Shown: positions 24,943 to 33,914 of the stretch, piece after piece
How the letters are laid out: every line of letters starts with the position of its first letter
Position numbering within the stretch: position 1 is the first letter of the stretch
Assembly (NCBI GenBank): GCA_023269615.1
Contig: JAHFSY010000019.1
Span: forward strand, 1-53,414
Length of the DNA: 53,414 bases
From: Verrucomicrobiota bacterium
Lineage (GTDB): Bacteria; Verrucomicrobiota; Verrucomicrobiia; JABWAM01
Direction: 5' to 3'
The notes under the pieces: generated by a model
The model's database searches: none
What the model was told of the DNA's origin: nothing
Seen by the model: only the letters and a program-made list of their open reading frames with translations
Made by a program: the position numbers and the translations under genes

Positions 24943-25773
24943 TCACTCTTTTTTGGAATCGTCCTTCGCCCCGCCTGAAATCATTTCGTGATATCTTTGG
25001 CGCCAGTAGCCGCGCCACTTGGAACGGAAAAATTTCACGTTGTAACGCATGTTCAGCGGGATGCTCACCGTGGCCTTGATCCAGTTGATGCGGCGATGGA
25101 CCGGCCTTTGATGAACGATCGGACGCGTCAACTTCTGGCGGACGCAATGGAGAAACCAGTCGGGCTTTGAAAAATCCACGGCTGCCGGCACAGCCGTCGC
25201 GCCAAAACCGATGGTGTATGGATAATGGCTGTCACTCGCACCGAGCGCGGCAATCCCATGGCGTTTTCCGTATCCGAATGCGTTGTGAAAAAGTTTGCTG
25301 TCTTGAAACATCCATGAGTTGTACTCCTCCACGCCATCCACCTTGTCGAAGTATTTGCCACCCAGCGGATAAAATGCGCCGAATGGATGCGGCACGCAGA
25401 CAACGCCTCCCAGGTCGCGCACGCGGTCAATCACCCTTTCCACATCCATATAATGAATCATGCCCTCATCCAGGCGAAGCGTGCGCGCGACGCGACGCGG
25501 CTGCGTGTCGCACGCGAAATAGGCGAGAAGATGCCCCTGCGCCGTCGAAATCTCCACGCCCAGCACCGTGCTCATCTTCAGCCGCCGCGCGGCTTCCAAT
25601 GACTCCCCCCAATGCTTCACCGTGTCATGGTCCGTGAGGATGATGCCGTGCAACCCGCGATGACGGGCATGGACGAACATGCGCAGCGGTGACGAAAGAC
25701 CATCCGAAAATTTCGAGTGCGCGTGCGGGTCAACCAGCACTTCCTTGGGATCGGGGTGGGTCGGAAAGCGCAC
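24943..25773 (-). CDS. PHP-domain metal-dependent phosphoesterase
   Basis: 276 residues from GTG 25773. PHP motifs are in order: VDPHAHSKFSDGLSSPLRMF (HxH and D), GIILTDHDTVKHWGESLEAA (DHD), VLGVEIST (E), VCVPHPFGAFYP (H) and LGASDSHYPYTIGFG (SDxH). These bind the metal ions that hydrolyse phosphoesters, as in histidinol-phosphatase and YciV-like proteins. The substrate is unknown. A basic C-terminal tail of about 60 residues is unusual. The start lies 21 bp after the oppF stop, so the gene appears to be the last of the oppD-oppF transcript. Confidence 0.87.
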   Translation of the reverse strand: MRFPTHPDPKEVLVDPHAHSKFSDGLSSPLRMFVHARHRGLHGIILTDHDTVKHWGESLEAARRLKMSTVLGVEISTAQGHLLAYFACDTQPRRVARTLRLDEGMIHYMDVERVIDRVRDLGGVVCVPHPFGAFYPLGGKYFDKVDGVEEYNSWMFQDSKLFHNAFGYGKRHGIAALGASDSHYPYTIGFGATAVPAAVDFSKPDWFLHCVRQKLTRPIVHQRPVHRRINWIKATVSIPLNMRYNVKFFRSKWRGYWRQRYHEMISGGAKDDSKKE

Positions 25774-25794
25774 GATCGGTCTCTCAGTTCATGT

Positions 25795-26595
25795 TCACAA
25801 TTCCGGCACCGCCGCGAGCAGCCGCTTCGTGTAGTCATCCTTCGGATTGCGATAAATCTCCTCGCAGCTTCCCGATTCCACAATCTTCCCTCCGTTCATC
25901 ACCAGCACGCGGCTGCTGATGTGTTCCACCACGCCAAGATCGTGCCCGATGAAAAGATACGCCAGCCCCAGCTTTTCCTGAAGGTCCTGCAACAGGTTGA
26001 TGATCTGGGCCTGCACGGAAACATCCAGCGCGCTCACGGGCTCGTCGCAGATGATGAGGCGCGGATTCACCGCCAGCGCCCGCGCGATTCCGATCCTCTG
26101 CCGCTGCCCGCCGCTGAATTCATGCGGATAACGCCTCGCATGATCCGGCTTCAAGTCCACCTGGTGAAGAAGCTCCGCCACGCGTGCGCGACGTTCGGAA
26201 GCAGAAAGTTCGGGAAAATGAATCTCCAGCGCCTCGCCCACAATCGCCTCGACCGTAAGGCGCGGGTTCAGCGACCCGTAAGGGTCCTGAAAAATCATCT
26301 GGATGTGCTTTCGATACGGGCGAAATTCTGAATCGGTGAGCGCGGAAACAACATCACGTCCCTCCCACAGCACGACGCCGGATGTGACCGGCGCCAGCTT
26401 GATGATCGCGCGCCCCACCGTGGTCTTGCCGCTTCCGCTCTCGCCTACAAGCCCCACCGTCTCGCCCGCCGCAACCGAAAAGCTGATGCCGTCCACCGCT
26501 TTCACCACCGTGCCTCCGCCAAACAATCCGCCGCGCGACCCGTAATGAACCTTGAGGTCCCGCACTTCCAACAAAGTTTTGTTTTCCGGATTCAT
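25795..26595 (-). CDS. oppF: Oligopeptide ABC transporter ATP-binding protein OppF-type
   Basis: 266 residues. ABC ATPase signatures: [20 protein letters not shown] (Walker A), [20 protein letters not shown] (signature), [20 protein letters not shown] (Walker B), [20 protein letters not shown] (H-loop). The C-terminal segment [20 protein letters not shown] is typical for the Opp/Dpp family, which powers peptide or nickel uptake with OppD. Its ATG overlaps the oppD stop by four bases. It works at the cytoplasmic face of the membrane. Confidence 0.93.
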   Translation of the reverse strand: MNPENKTLLEVRDLKVHYGSRGGLFGGGTVVKAVDGISFSVAAGETVGLVGESGSGKTTVGRAIIKLAPVTSGVVLWEGRDVVSALTDSEFRPYRKHIQMIFQDPYGSLNPRLTVEAIVGEALEIHFPELSASERRARVAELLHQVDLKPDHARRYPHEFSGGQRQRIGIARALAVNPRLIICDEPVSALDVSVQAQIINLLQDLQEKLGLAYLFIGHDLGVVEHISSRVLVMNGGKIVESGSCEEIYRNPKDDYTKRLLAAVPEL

Positions 26596-27434
26596 GGCTG
26601 TTGCGAGGCGAGAAGCTCGTGGTCAATCACCGGCAGCCGCCGCTGCTTCGTCCCAAGTTTCGGGATGCATGCCAGCAGCGCCTTCGTGTACGGATGCTTT
26701 GGATGACGCAGCACTTCCGCAACCGTCCCCTGCTCCACGATTTTTCCGTGATACATCACCAGCACCCGGTCCGCGATGTTGGCGACGATGGCGAAATTGT
26801 GCGTGATCAGCAAAACCGCCATGCCGAGTTTTTTCCGCAACTCGCGCAACAGCTCGAGGATCTGCGCCTGGATTGTGACGTCCAACGCAGTGGTCGGCTC
26901 ATCGGCAACAAGGAGCGCGGGGCGGCACGCGATCGCCATCGCGATCATCACCCGCTGCTGCATCCCACCCGAAAGCTGGTGCGGATAAGCATCCATCACG
27001 CGCGCCGCGTCCCGGATGCCCACGAGGTCGAGCAGGTGTAAGATCTCCGCCCGCACATCCTTCACGTCGTGCCGGTGAAGATGAATGGCCTCAGCGATCT
27101 GGTTGCGCACACGAAACACCGGGTTGAGCGACGTGGACGGCTCCTGGAACACATACGAAATCTTCGCCCCGCGCATCGCCTGCAATTCGCGGCGTCCCAT
27201 CGAAAACAAATCCTTCCCGTCGAAGAGAATCTTTCCTCCATCGTAACGCGCCGGTGGAATCGGGACGAGGCGCGCCAGCGAAAGCGCCGTCACGCTTTTG
27301 CCACTGCCGCTTTCGCCAACCACGGCCACCGTCTCTCCGGGCTCCACGGAAAATGAAACGTTATCCACGGCCTTTACCTCACCATCCTCGGTGACAAAAG
27401 TGACACGCAAATTTTGAACGTCGAGAAGGGGCAT
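26592..27434 (-). CDS. oppD: Oligopeptide ABC transporter ATP-binding protein OppD-type
   Basis: 280 residues. [20 protein letters not shown] (Walker A), [20 protein letters not shown] (signature) and [20 protein letters not shown] (Walker B) are all intact. [20 protein letters not shown] and the C-terminal [20 protein letters not shown] are family features. It pairs with OppF. The 302-bp gap between it and oppC is filled by repeats and an inserted 138-bp element, which breaks an otherwise overlapping gene series. Confidence 0.93.
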   Translation of the reverse strand: MPLLDVQNLRVTFVTEDGEVKAVDNVSFSVEPGETVAVVGESGSGKSVTALSLARLVPIPPARYDGGKILFDGKDLFSMGRRELQAMRGAKISYVFQEPSTSLNPVFRVRNQIAEAIHLHRHDVKDVRAEILHLLDLVGIRDAARVMDAYPHQLSGGMQQRVMIAMAIACRPALLVADEPTTALDVTIQAQILELLRELRKKLGMAVLLITHNFAIVANIADRVLVMYHGKIVEQGTVAEVLRHPKHPYTKALLACIPKLGTKQRRLPVIDHELLASQQP

Positions 27435-27478
27435 TGGAGGAAGCTTTAAGCCATAAGCTTTAAGCTACAAGTCCGAAC

Positions 27479-27521
27479 GTAGCCGAATTCGCAAGAATTT
27501 GGCCGCCCCCCGGCTTGTAGC
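27479..27521. repeat. Family A palindrome, truncated copy
   Basis: GTAGCCGAATTCGCAAGAAT followed by TTGGCCGCC; the matching right arm (ending GCTAC) is missing, and CCGGCTTGTAGCC stands in its place. It is the only half copy among the nine. Confidence 0.6.
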
Positions 27522-27546
27522 CCAAAAAACGGAGGGACACGCTCTG

Positions 27547-27684
27547 GAGGCCGTCTCAGAACTCCGGTTTCAAAAAAAGCGAAGCTTGTATTTACGTTAT
27601 GACGCATTTTAATTTTTTACGAGGCATTTGGGATGGTCGATTTCGCCCTGTCTCAGAACTTTTTGCGAGTTCTGAGACAGCCTC
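27547..27684. mobile_element. 138-bp MITE-like element with 18-bp inverted ends
   Basis: The left end GAGGCCGTCTCAGAACTC (27547-27564) and the right end GAGTTCTGAGACAGCCTC (27667-27684) are inverted repeats with 17 of 18 matches. TCTG occurs on both sides (27543-27546 and 27685-27688), a 4-bp target duplication. Removing the element and one TCTG restores a family B repeat (ACACGCTCTGTCGTGTCC), a form that exists at 18608-18637. A second internal copy of CTGTCTCAGAACT makes the right end a hairpin. No open frame of note exists, so a transposase elsewhere must move it. Confidence 0.85.
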
Positions 27685-27736
27685 TCTGTCGTGTCCACCC
27701 CCGTCACAAATGAATCGTGCAAGGTCCAAATATTTT

Positions 27737-28777
27737 TCATTTTCCAGACGCCCTCGGGTCAAACGCCCGGCGCAGCGAATCGCCAAGCAGATTAAGCGAA
27801 AGCACGAGGAAGAACAGCGCGCCCGCGGCGGCAGTGAAATTCCACCAAACCGCCGGCTCCCGCGCCAATTCCATTCGCGCCGAATCAATCATCGTCCCCC
27901 ATGAGGCCGTCCCCACCGGCGCACCAATGCCGATGTAACTCAAGATCGCCTCACTCATCACCAATCCGGAAAATCCAAGCACGAAATTGATCAGCACCAG
28001 GTGCATCACGTTGGGTAATATATGGCGCGTAATGATGTTCCAATTGGATTGTCCCAGCGCGCGCGCCGCCTCGACATACGGGCGTTCCACCTGCCGCAAT
28101 GTGTCGCCACGAATCAGGCGGCACAGCCCCACCCAGCTTGTAATGCCGAGGGCGAGCGACATCTGCACAAGGCGCGGGATCTGGATCGTGTCGCCATTCC
28201 AAAGCGGGATGTTCACATTTTCCAAAACCATGATGATGGCGATGAGCAGCAGGATGCCCGGGACACATGCCAGGGTGCTGTAAACATACTGGATCACGTC
28301 ATCCACCCACCGCTTGTAATAACCCGCGGCAATGCCAAAAATCGTCCCCAGCGGAATGTAAATAAAACTCGTCAATCCCCCGATGATCAACGCGGTGCGG
28401 CACGCGCGAAGTGTTTGAACGAGCACATCGCGCCCCAGCACATCGGTTCCGAACCAGTGCCGGCCCTTCAACGGTTCCGGCCGGTTGACCGCGTAGGTCG
28501 TGTCCGCGTATGGCGCGCTGTAGCCCCTTTCATTCGGCGTGTTGCGAAACATGTACTCGATCATGCTCATCTCCTTCCCGTGAGCCGATAGTTGCACGGA
28601 ATCCATGAGTCCCACCAAGCCGTAGAAAACAACGATCAACAGCGAAATAATTCCGACACGGTCCCCCTGAAACCGCGCCCTCGCCCGCTGCCAGCGTTCC
28701 GAGCGCCAGAAGAGGCCGCAGGCGATCACCACGAACGCGGCGCCCGCAAAAATCAGGATGTTTTGAAGCGCGCTCAT
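27737..28777 (-). CDS. oppC: Oligopeptide ABC transporter permease OppC-type
   Basis: 346 residues from ATG 28777, which overlaps the oppB stop by four bases. An N-terminal helix and a periplasmic stretch lead to RHWFGTDVLGRDVLVQTLRA, the OppC/DppC hallmark. The EAA loop is EAARALGQSNWNIITRHILP. Further helices include VLINFVLGFSGLVMSEAILS and the C-terminal LFFLVLSLNLLGDSLRRAFD. It forms the channel with OppB. A longer in-frame extension to 29254 lies entirely over oppB and is rejected. Confidence 0.93.
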   Translation of the reverse strand: MSALQNILIFAGAAFVVIACGLFWRSERWQRARARFQGDRVGIISLLIVVFYGLVGLMDSVQLSAHGKEMSMIEYMFRNTPNERGYSAPYADTTYAVNRPEPLKGRHWFGTDVLGRDVLVQTLRACRTALIIGGLTSFIYIPLGTIFGIAAGYYKRWVDDVIQYVYSTLACVPGILLLIAIIMVLENVNIPLWNGDTIQIPRLVQMSLALGITSWVGLCRLIRGDTLRQVERPYVEAARALGQSNWNIITRHILPNVMHLVLINFVLGFSGLVMSEAILSYIGIGAPVGTASWGTMIDSARMELAREPAVWWNFTAAAGALFFLVLSLNLLGDSLRRAFDPRASGK

Positions 28778-29748
28778 TTGAATCGGATCCTCGGGTCCAC
28801 CGACGCGTAACAAAGATCCGTGAGCAATAACCCGAACAGGTAGAGAAGCGACCCCAGGTACACCGACGCGCGCATGACGGCAAAATCCGAGGTGCGGGTC
28901 GCGTCCAGCGTGAGACTCCCAAGCCCGGGTATCCCGAAGAAGTTTTCGATCACCAGCGAACCCATGATGAGAAACGGGAGCGAGGCGACGACCAGCGTGA
29001 TGAGCGCAATCATTCCATTTTTGAGTACGTGCACAAAGAGAACGCGCCCATGGGATGCGCCCTTTGCCTGCGCCGTCCGCACATAATCCTGATGAACCTC
29101 CTCCAAAAAGATCGCCCGAAACAAGCGCACGTCGCCGCCCAGCCCCGCGCACACATACACCAGCACCGGCAACATCAGGAATTTTGCCGTGGTCAGGCCC
29201 GACGGTGTGAAGCCGAACGCCGGCAGCCACGACAACTGCACCGCGATCAACCATTGGCCGACGATGACGTACACCATGATGGGAACGCTCATCAGCACCA
29301 CGCAGGCGATCACGCCGCCCACATCCAGTTTGGATTTTCTTACGAACGCCAGGAAAAGCGAAGTCACCAGGCTGAGGTACAGCCCCAGGACAAATGCCGG
29401 CACGGTGATGAGAAGCGACGGGACGGCCCCCTTCTTGAACTTCGTGCTCACGCGTTCACCCGTGGAATCGGAATCCCCCAGATCGAACATGATGAGCGAA
29501 CGCATGTGGTTGAAAAAAAGCGAGTCGTACCATGATTTCCCGGGTGACGTGTTGAAAAACAGCGGTTTGTCATAACCGCGATTGTGCAGCCAGTTCTCCA
29601 CCGCCTGGGGTGTGGCCTTGGGTCCCAGGTTGCGTTTCGCCATCATTCTCGGGCTCTGCACCATGAAAAACAAAACGAACGTCAGCAGCATGACGCCGAA
29701 CACGACCGGCACCGCGTACAACAAACGGCGCAGGAAATAATTAAACAT
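28774..29748 (-). CDS. oppB: Oligopeptide ABC transporter permease OppB-type
   Basis: 324 residues from ATG 29748, which overlaps the end of oppA by eight bases. MFNYFLRRLLYAVPVVFGVM is the standard first helix. A periplasmic loop of about 90 residues follows, then VPSLLITVPAFVLGLYLSLV. The EAA loop is VRTAQAKGASHGRVLFVHVL, and the protein ends with FGLLLTDLCYASVDPRIRFK. Permease partner of OppC in the inner membrane. A longer frame upstream (to 29922) lies in oppA. Confidence 0.92.
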   Translation of the reverse strand: MFNYFLRRLLYAVPVVFGVMLLTFVLFFMVQSPRMMAKRNLGPKATPQAVENWLHNRGYDKPLFFNTSPGKSWYDSLFFNHMRSLIMFDLGDSDSTGERVSTKFKKGAVPSLLITVPAFVLGLYLSLVTSLFLAFVRKSKLDVGGVIACVVLMSVPIMVYVIVGQWLIAVQLSWLPAFGFTPSGLTTAKFLMLPVLVYVCAGLGGDVRLFRAIFLEEVHQDYVRTAQAKGASHGRVLFVHVLKNGMIALITLVVASLPFLIMGSLVIENFFGIPGLGSLTLDATRTSDFAVMRASVYLGSLLYLFGLLLTDLCYASVDPRIRFK

Positions 29749-31693
29749 CGTGCCTCCTGTTCCACCGGATGCCGAAGCCGACCGCCACCACGACCGCTCC
29801 CAATGCCAGCCACAATGGCCAGAGAATGGGGCGGTTCCATTCGAGCAGTTTCCGGTTGCGCAGCTCCACATCCACATTCGTGTACTTCGATCCTCCTGCA
29901 AGGAGCGGATTGGAGGAGACACGCGGCGCCCACACCTGGTTCAGGCTGAAAAGAACCGGGTGAACCTCCAGCACCCAGGGGCAATCTTCCGTGATGATGT
30001 CGTTGAGCTTGTAAATCAAATTCAGTCGTTCCGGCGTGTCGTCCATCGTGCGCATCTGCTCAAACACGCCGTCAAATTCGGGATTGGCGTAGCGCGCATA
30101 GTTGTTTCCCTGCGGCGCGGCGTTGCGGCTGTAAAAAAGGAAGAAGAAATTTTCGGGGTCGGGATAATCCGCCTGCCACCCGTAACCAATGATCTGAAAA
30201 TGGCCCGTGTCAAATTTCTCCTGCTGGCGCGACCAGGTGTTCTCCACGATCTTCAACTTGATTCCCAAAGTCTCGAATTGCGACCTGTAAAATTCCGCAT
30301 GCTGGCGGCTCTCGGGATCGTCCACCGTCGCGTCCAGCGCCAGCTCCAGTTGCTTTCCGCTCCGGGCGTCGCGCCCCTCGGGATAACCCGCCTCGATCAT
30401 CAACTTTCGGGCCAACGCCAGGTCATGCTGCTTGAAGGGATTTTGAAATTTGGGCTGATGCCCAAACACGCCGGGCGGCAATAGCTGTTGCGCGTTCAGG
30501 TAGGTGTCGTTGTGGAAAATGGAATTCGCCAGCTCTTCGTCGAACGCGCTGGAAATTGCCTGGCGAAGCTTGCGGTTCTTCCCCACGACAGGATCCTCCA
30601 TGTTGAAAATAAGAAAATACGTGGAAGGCTCCGGATCCTTGTACAACTCAATCCCGCGCGCCCGATACTCGGGCGTCAATTCCTGCGACATGCTGATCAC
30701 CGTGTTGAAGATGTCCTTCCCCACGCCGGAACGATCCGTGTAGCCCTGGCGAAAAAGAAGCCACGCCGGAATGCTCTCGCGAATGATCGGCAGCTGGATC
30801 TCGTCAAGGAACGGGATCGGTTTTCCGGCCATCGGACGAAAGCGGACATCATCCGCCGCAGGCCAGCCTCCCGTCGGAAACGTGGTGGCGTTGTAGCGGT
30901 CAAAGCGGGCGAGGCGGATCAGCCCCTTGCGCCTCCACTCTGCGAGCCGGAACGCCCCTGTGCCCACCGGATGAAACTTGAACTGTTCACGCTGCACGCG
31001 CTTGTGGATTTTTCCATCGTAATACTCCACCGCCTCGCGCGGCACGGGCGCGGTGAAGGGCATGGCAAACCAGTAGAGGATTTGCGGATAGGGTTTGATC
31101 ATGCGCAGTCGGAACGAATAACGGTCAATGACCTCGATCCCCGGCATCGGCTTGGAATAATCAAACGTTCCCGTCTTGCGCGCCTCCTCGTACGCCTCCT
31201 TCAGCCCGACGACGTAATCCTGCAACGTCGAGAGAATCGGACACTCCACTTTTGGATCGCCAATGCGCTTGAAAACGTAGGCCATGTCCTCAGCCGTAAC
31301 TTCGCGCCCGACGCCGCCCGATGCGACAAAACAGGGATCGTCATGGAACGTGAGTCCCTTCTTGAGCTTGAACAGGTACGTCTCGCGCCCGCCGTTTTCC
31401 TTGATCCGCTGCGGCATTTCATCGAGGAGGCAGGGCATCAGCTCGTAGGGATCAGTCTTGAAAGGATGGTACTGCAGCGGGCTCTCGTAAATGCTCGAGA
31501 TGATGGCGTGGCCGGTCGTGTCGTAGCTCACCTGTGGATCAAGCGTGCGCGGGTCGTCGGGAAACCCACGATAGCTCACCCGCCACGGTGTGCCGTCGGG
31601 ACGCGTCTCATGCAGCGGGGGCGGGTGCGGGTTGTTGCCGCATCCCGATAGAAACAGGAGCGCGCACAAAAATAGCGGGAAATACGAAGTCAT
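29741..31693 (-). CDS. oppA: Oligopeptide ABC transporter substrate-binding lipoprotein with C-terminal membrane helix
   Basis: 650 residues from ATG 31693. FPLFLCALLFLSGCGNNP is a lipoprotein signal with lipobox LSGC. The SBP_bac_5 fold is shown by DPRTLDPQVSYDTTGHAIIS, KKGLTFHDDPCFVASGGVG, LRQAISSAFDEELANSIFHN and QIIGYGWQADYPDPENFFFL. Unusually, the C-terminus has a hydrophobic helix (PILWPLWLALGAVVVAVGFG) and a basic end (IRWNRRHDV), so the protein may be anchored at both ends. It is the first gene of oppA-oppB-oppC. The ligand is probably a peptide, but that is not determined by sequence alone. Confidence 0.92.
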   Translation of the reverse strand: MTSYFPLFLCALLFLSGCGNNPHPPPLHETRPDGTPWRVSYRGFPDDPRTLDPQVSYDTTGHAIISSIYESPLQYHPFKTDPYELMPCLLDEMPQRIKENGGRETYLFKLKKGLTFHDDPCFVASGGVGREVTAEDMAYVFKRIGDPKVECPILSTLQDYVVGLKEAYEEARKTGTFDYSKPMPGIEVIDRYSFRLRMIKPYPQILYWFAMPFTAPVPREAVEYYDGKIHKRVQREQFKFHPVGTGAFRLAEWRRKGLIRLARFDRYNATTFPTGGWPAADDVRFRPMAGKPIPFLDEIQLPIIRESIPAWLLFRQGYTDRSGVGKDIFNTVISMSQELTPEYRARGIELYKDPEPSTYFLIFNMEDPVVGKNRKLRQAISSAFDEELANSIFHNDTYLNAQQLLPPGVFGHQPKFQNPFKQHDLALARKLMIEAGYPEGRDARSGKQLELALDATVDDPESRQHAEFYRSQFETLGIKLKIVENTWSRQQEKFDTGHFQIIGYGWQADYPDPENFFFLFYSRNAAPQGNNYARYANPEFDGVFEQMRTMDDTPERLNLIYKLNDIITEDCPWVLEVHPVLFSLNQVWAPRVSSNPLLAGGSKYTNVDVELRNRKLLEWNRPILWPLWLALGAVVVAVGFGIRWNRRHDV

Positions 31694-31770
31694 GAAAATC
31701 ACATGGCTGGGAATTCTGATTACGGTTTAACCTGCACCATGTCGAGGCAATCCGGGATGGCTCTCTCCCC

Positions 31771-31830
31771 GTAGCCACGCTCGCCAGAGCGTGGTCCGCT
31801 CCGGATCCGCGTTCTGGCGAACGCGGCTAC
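31771..31830. repeat. Palindromic repeat family A, CTGGCG subtype
   Basis: GTAGCCACGCTCGCCAGAGC at the left and GTTCTGGCGAACGCGGCTAC at the right. It lies between divergent oppA and the aminotransferase gene. Confidence 0.85.
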
Positions 31831-31882
31831 AGGAAAATGGCGTTGACGCTTCCAGCCCCCGGCTTACGATGACGTTCCCCTC

Positions 31883-33028
31883 ATGAAAGTTCCCCTGCTC
31901 GATCTCAACCTTCAGCACAAGAAACTCGAACGCGAATTATGCGATGCGTTCAAGCAGGTGCTCGACCATGGGCGTTTCATCCTTGGGCCGGAGATGGAGC
32001 TCTTCGAAAAGGAAGCCGCCGCCTTCTGCGCCGCGCGCCACGCCATCGCCTGCGCCAGCGGGTCGGACGCGCTCCTTCTCGCGCTCATGGCATATGACAT
32101 CGGGCCCGGGGACGAGGTCATCACATCGCCCTACAGTTTTTTTGCGACAGCCAGCTGCATCGCCCGTGTCGGCGCGCGCGCCGTGTTCGCAGACATCGAG
32201 CTCGACACGTACAACATGGATCCGTCCGAGACGCTGAAACTCATCACGCCGCGCACGAAGGCCATCATCCCCGTGCATCTCTATGGGCAGAGCGCCAACA
32301 TGCGTCCGTGGATGGAAACGGCCCGGAAGAAGGGGATCCGCATCATCGAGGACGCAGCCCAGGCGATCGGCGCGGGGCACGAGGGTAAACCCGTGGGCGC
32401 GCTGGGCGACGTGGGCTGCCTGAGTTTTTTTCCGACCAAAAATCTCGGGGCGCTCGGCGATGCCGGCATGTTGCTGACGAATGACGACGAGCTGGCGGAA
32501 AAGTTGCGCGTGCTGCGCGTCCACGGCATGAAGCCGAAATACCATCATCAGCTTCTCGGTACAAACTCCCGCATGGACACGATCCAGGCAGCGGTGTTGC
32601 GCGTGAAGCTCCCGCACCTCAATGAATGGGCGGAGGGACGCCGTCGCAACGCCGCAACCTACACACGCCTGATCACGGAAGCGGGCCTGGCCGACGCGAA
32701 AAAAGAAACGGCACCGATCATTCTTCCCGCAGTCCGCCAGACAAACCACGTGTACAACCAGTTTGTGATCCGCGTGCGAAATCCGGCGTCACGCGATCCC
32801 TTGCGGAAACATCTCGAGGCGGCGGGCGTGGGAACGGAGATTTATTATCCCGTACCGCTTCATCTGCAGAAATGTTTTGCAGCATGGAGCTATCGCGTGG
32901 GCAATTTCCCGAAAAGCGAACTCGCCAGCGCATCCACATTGGCCCTGCCGATTTTTCCGGAGTTGACCGAAGCCCAGTTGCGTCACGTCGTGGATTCGTT
33001 GCAATCGTTTGGCGGGTGGAAAGCATGA
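31883..33028 (+). CDS. DegT/DnrJ/EryC1/StrS-family PLP sugar aminotransferase
   Basis: 381 residues. PLP enzyme that transfers an amino group to a keto sugar nucleotide. Signatures are VPLLDLNLQHKKLERELCDA, ACASGSDALLLALMAYDIGP, IIEDAAQAIGAGHEGKPVG and SFFPTKNLGALGDAGML, where Lys of FPTKNLG holds PLP. TNSRMDTIQAAVLRVKLPHL is the substrate-side helix. The class acts on dTDP- or UDP-4-keto or 3-keto hexoses; closest by feel are the 3-aminotransferases (QdtB/FdtB), but that is uncertain. It could use the product of rfbB. It stands before a pseudopilin gene and is not in an operon with rfb genes. Confidence 0.92.
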   Translation: MKVPLLDLNLQHKKLERELCDAFKQVLDHGRFILGPEMELFEKEAAAFCAARHAIACASGSDALLLALMAYDIGPGDEVITSPYSFFATASCIARVGARAVFADIELDTYNMDPSETLKLITPRTKAIIPVHLYGQSANMRPWMETARKKGIRIIEDAAQAIGAGHEGKPVGALGDVGCLSFFPTKNLGALGDAGMLLTNDDELAEKLRVLRVHGMKPKYHHQLLGTNSRMDTIQAAVLRVKLPHLNEWAEGRRRNAATYTRLITEAGLADAKKETAPIILPAVRQTNHVYNQFVIRVRNPASRDPLRKHLEAAGVGTEIYYPVPLHLQKCFAAWSYRVGNFPKSELASASTLALPIFPELTEAQLRHVVDSLQSFGGWKA

Positions 33029-33033
33029 GAGTC

Positions 33034-33092
33034 GTAGCTGCGTTCGCAAGAACGCGGCCCCCGCCAGGCCAAATTCTTGCGAATTCGGCTAC
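33034..33092. repeat. Palindromic repeat family A, CTTGCG subtype
   Basis: GTAGCTGCGTTCGCAAGAAC at the left and AAATTCTTGCGAATTCGGCT then AC at the right. It begins six bases after the aminotransferase stop codon. Confidence 0.85.
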
Positions 33093-33161
33093 GCTGCGAT
33101 GTGCCATGGCCGTAATCCGCCCCGTCTTGCGTCAGGTGACATGCTGGATTATCATAAAACC

Positions 33162-33803
33162 ATGCAACCCAATGGGAACCGGCCTTACAGGGAAAGTCGA
33201 AAGTCGTTCACAAAGGTTGAACTGATTGTGGTGATCGCCATTGGTGCGCTTTTGGTTTTCATGGCTTTGACATTACGTCCTCATGGCAGATCAGCTGCGA
33301 CAAGCAGAGCGACGACATGCCTGTGCAATATTCGTCAAATTGGGTTGGCTTTCCAACAATACGCGGTTGATAACAACGATGCGTTTCCCTCAATGGCGTC
33401 CACCAATGATCCGGTGGGCTCATGTTCCGTTTTCAAGGAACTGACCAACGGCAACTATCTGGCCGTTGGCAAAGTTTATCTCTGTCCCGCGGAAGCTGGA
33501 AAAACGACCGGCACGGCCAAAAATTTCACGAGTTCAAATAATTCCTATGCATGCGTGGTCGCAACTTCAAAGGGATTCCCGGGACTCTCAAAAAGCAACA
33601 GCACGGACAATCCCCTCATTTTAGAGCGTGGCTTGATTGGCGCTCCAAGTTTTGTGGTCCATTTACAGGACTCGACATGGAGTTCCAATTCCCCCCATGC
33701 CGATCTCAGCGGAAATGTTTTCTATATTGACGGAAGGGCGGAGCGCAAAATGAAGCTGGAGACCGGCGCCGACGGCGCCAAGGGTTACGTGCTGGAACCT
33801 TGA
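33162..33803 (+). CDS. Pseudopilin-like protein
   Basis: 213 residues from ATG 33162 (ATG 33141 would add seven). RKSFTKVELIVVIAIGALLV is a type IV prepilin motif with Glu at +5. RATTCLCNIRQIGLAFQQYA then DNNDAFPS is the usual helix-to-globular transition. The C-terminal region has HADLSGNVFYIDGRAERKM, a variant of the H-x9-DG motif. It should be exported and processed by a prepilin peptidase. It is separated from the other pilin-like genes (14.5 and 17.1 kb) and no assembly genes are near. The function is likely a surface or periplasmic filament component. Confidence 0.8.
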   Translation: MQPNGNRPYRESRKSFTKVELIVVIAIGALLVFMALTLRPHGRSAATSRATTCLCNIRQIGLAFQQYAVDNNDAFPSMASTNDPVGSCSVFKELTNGNYLAVGKVYLCPAEAGKTTGTAKNFTSSNNSYACVVATSKGFPGLSKSNSTDNPLILERGLIGAPSFVVHLQDSTWSSNSPHADLSGNVFYIDGRAERKMKLETGADGAKGYVLEP

Positions 33804-33828
33804 TGCTTGCACATGTCCATCTCTCCCG

Positions 33829-33852
33829 GTCGCCGCTGACAGCGGCTCCTAC
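33829..33852. repeat. Half copy of the GGAGCCG repeat (family E)
   Basis: GTCGCCGCTGACAGCGGCTC then CTAC matches one arm of the repeat at 50298-50369, with an inner palindrome CCGCTG-A-CAGCGG. It lies between the pseudopilin and livG genes. Confidence 0.6.
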
Positions 33853-33914
33853 AAAACAAAGGGCAAAGAGCATGATGAAGGGAGATGCGCAAGCCGTGGT
33901 GCGGTCGTTTTACG

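Larger units (their letters stand above)
27435..27736. other. Gap that splits the opp operon
   Basis: 302 bp with three layers: tandem AAGCTTTAAG-like words (27451-27476), half of a family A palindrome (27479-27521), and a family B repeat (27527-27696) interrupted by the 138-bp element. A remnant GTCACAAATGAATCG follows. No promoter for oppD was recognised. Confidence 0.7.

Noticed and set aside
28778..29254. N-terminal extension of oppC
   Set aside because: The extension is an out-of-frame reading of oppB; ATG 28777 overlaps the oppB stop as expected for coupled permease genes.
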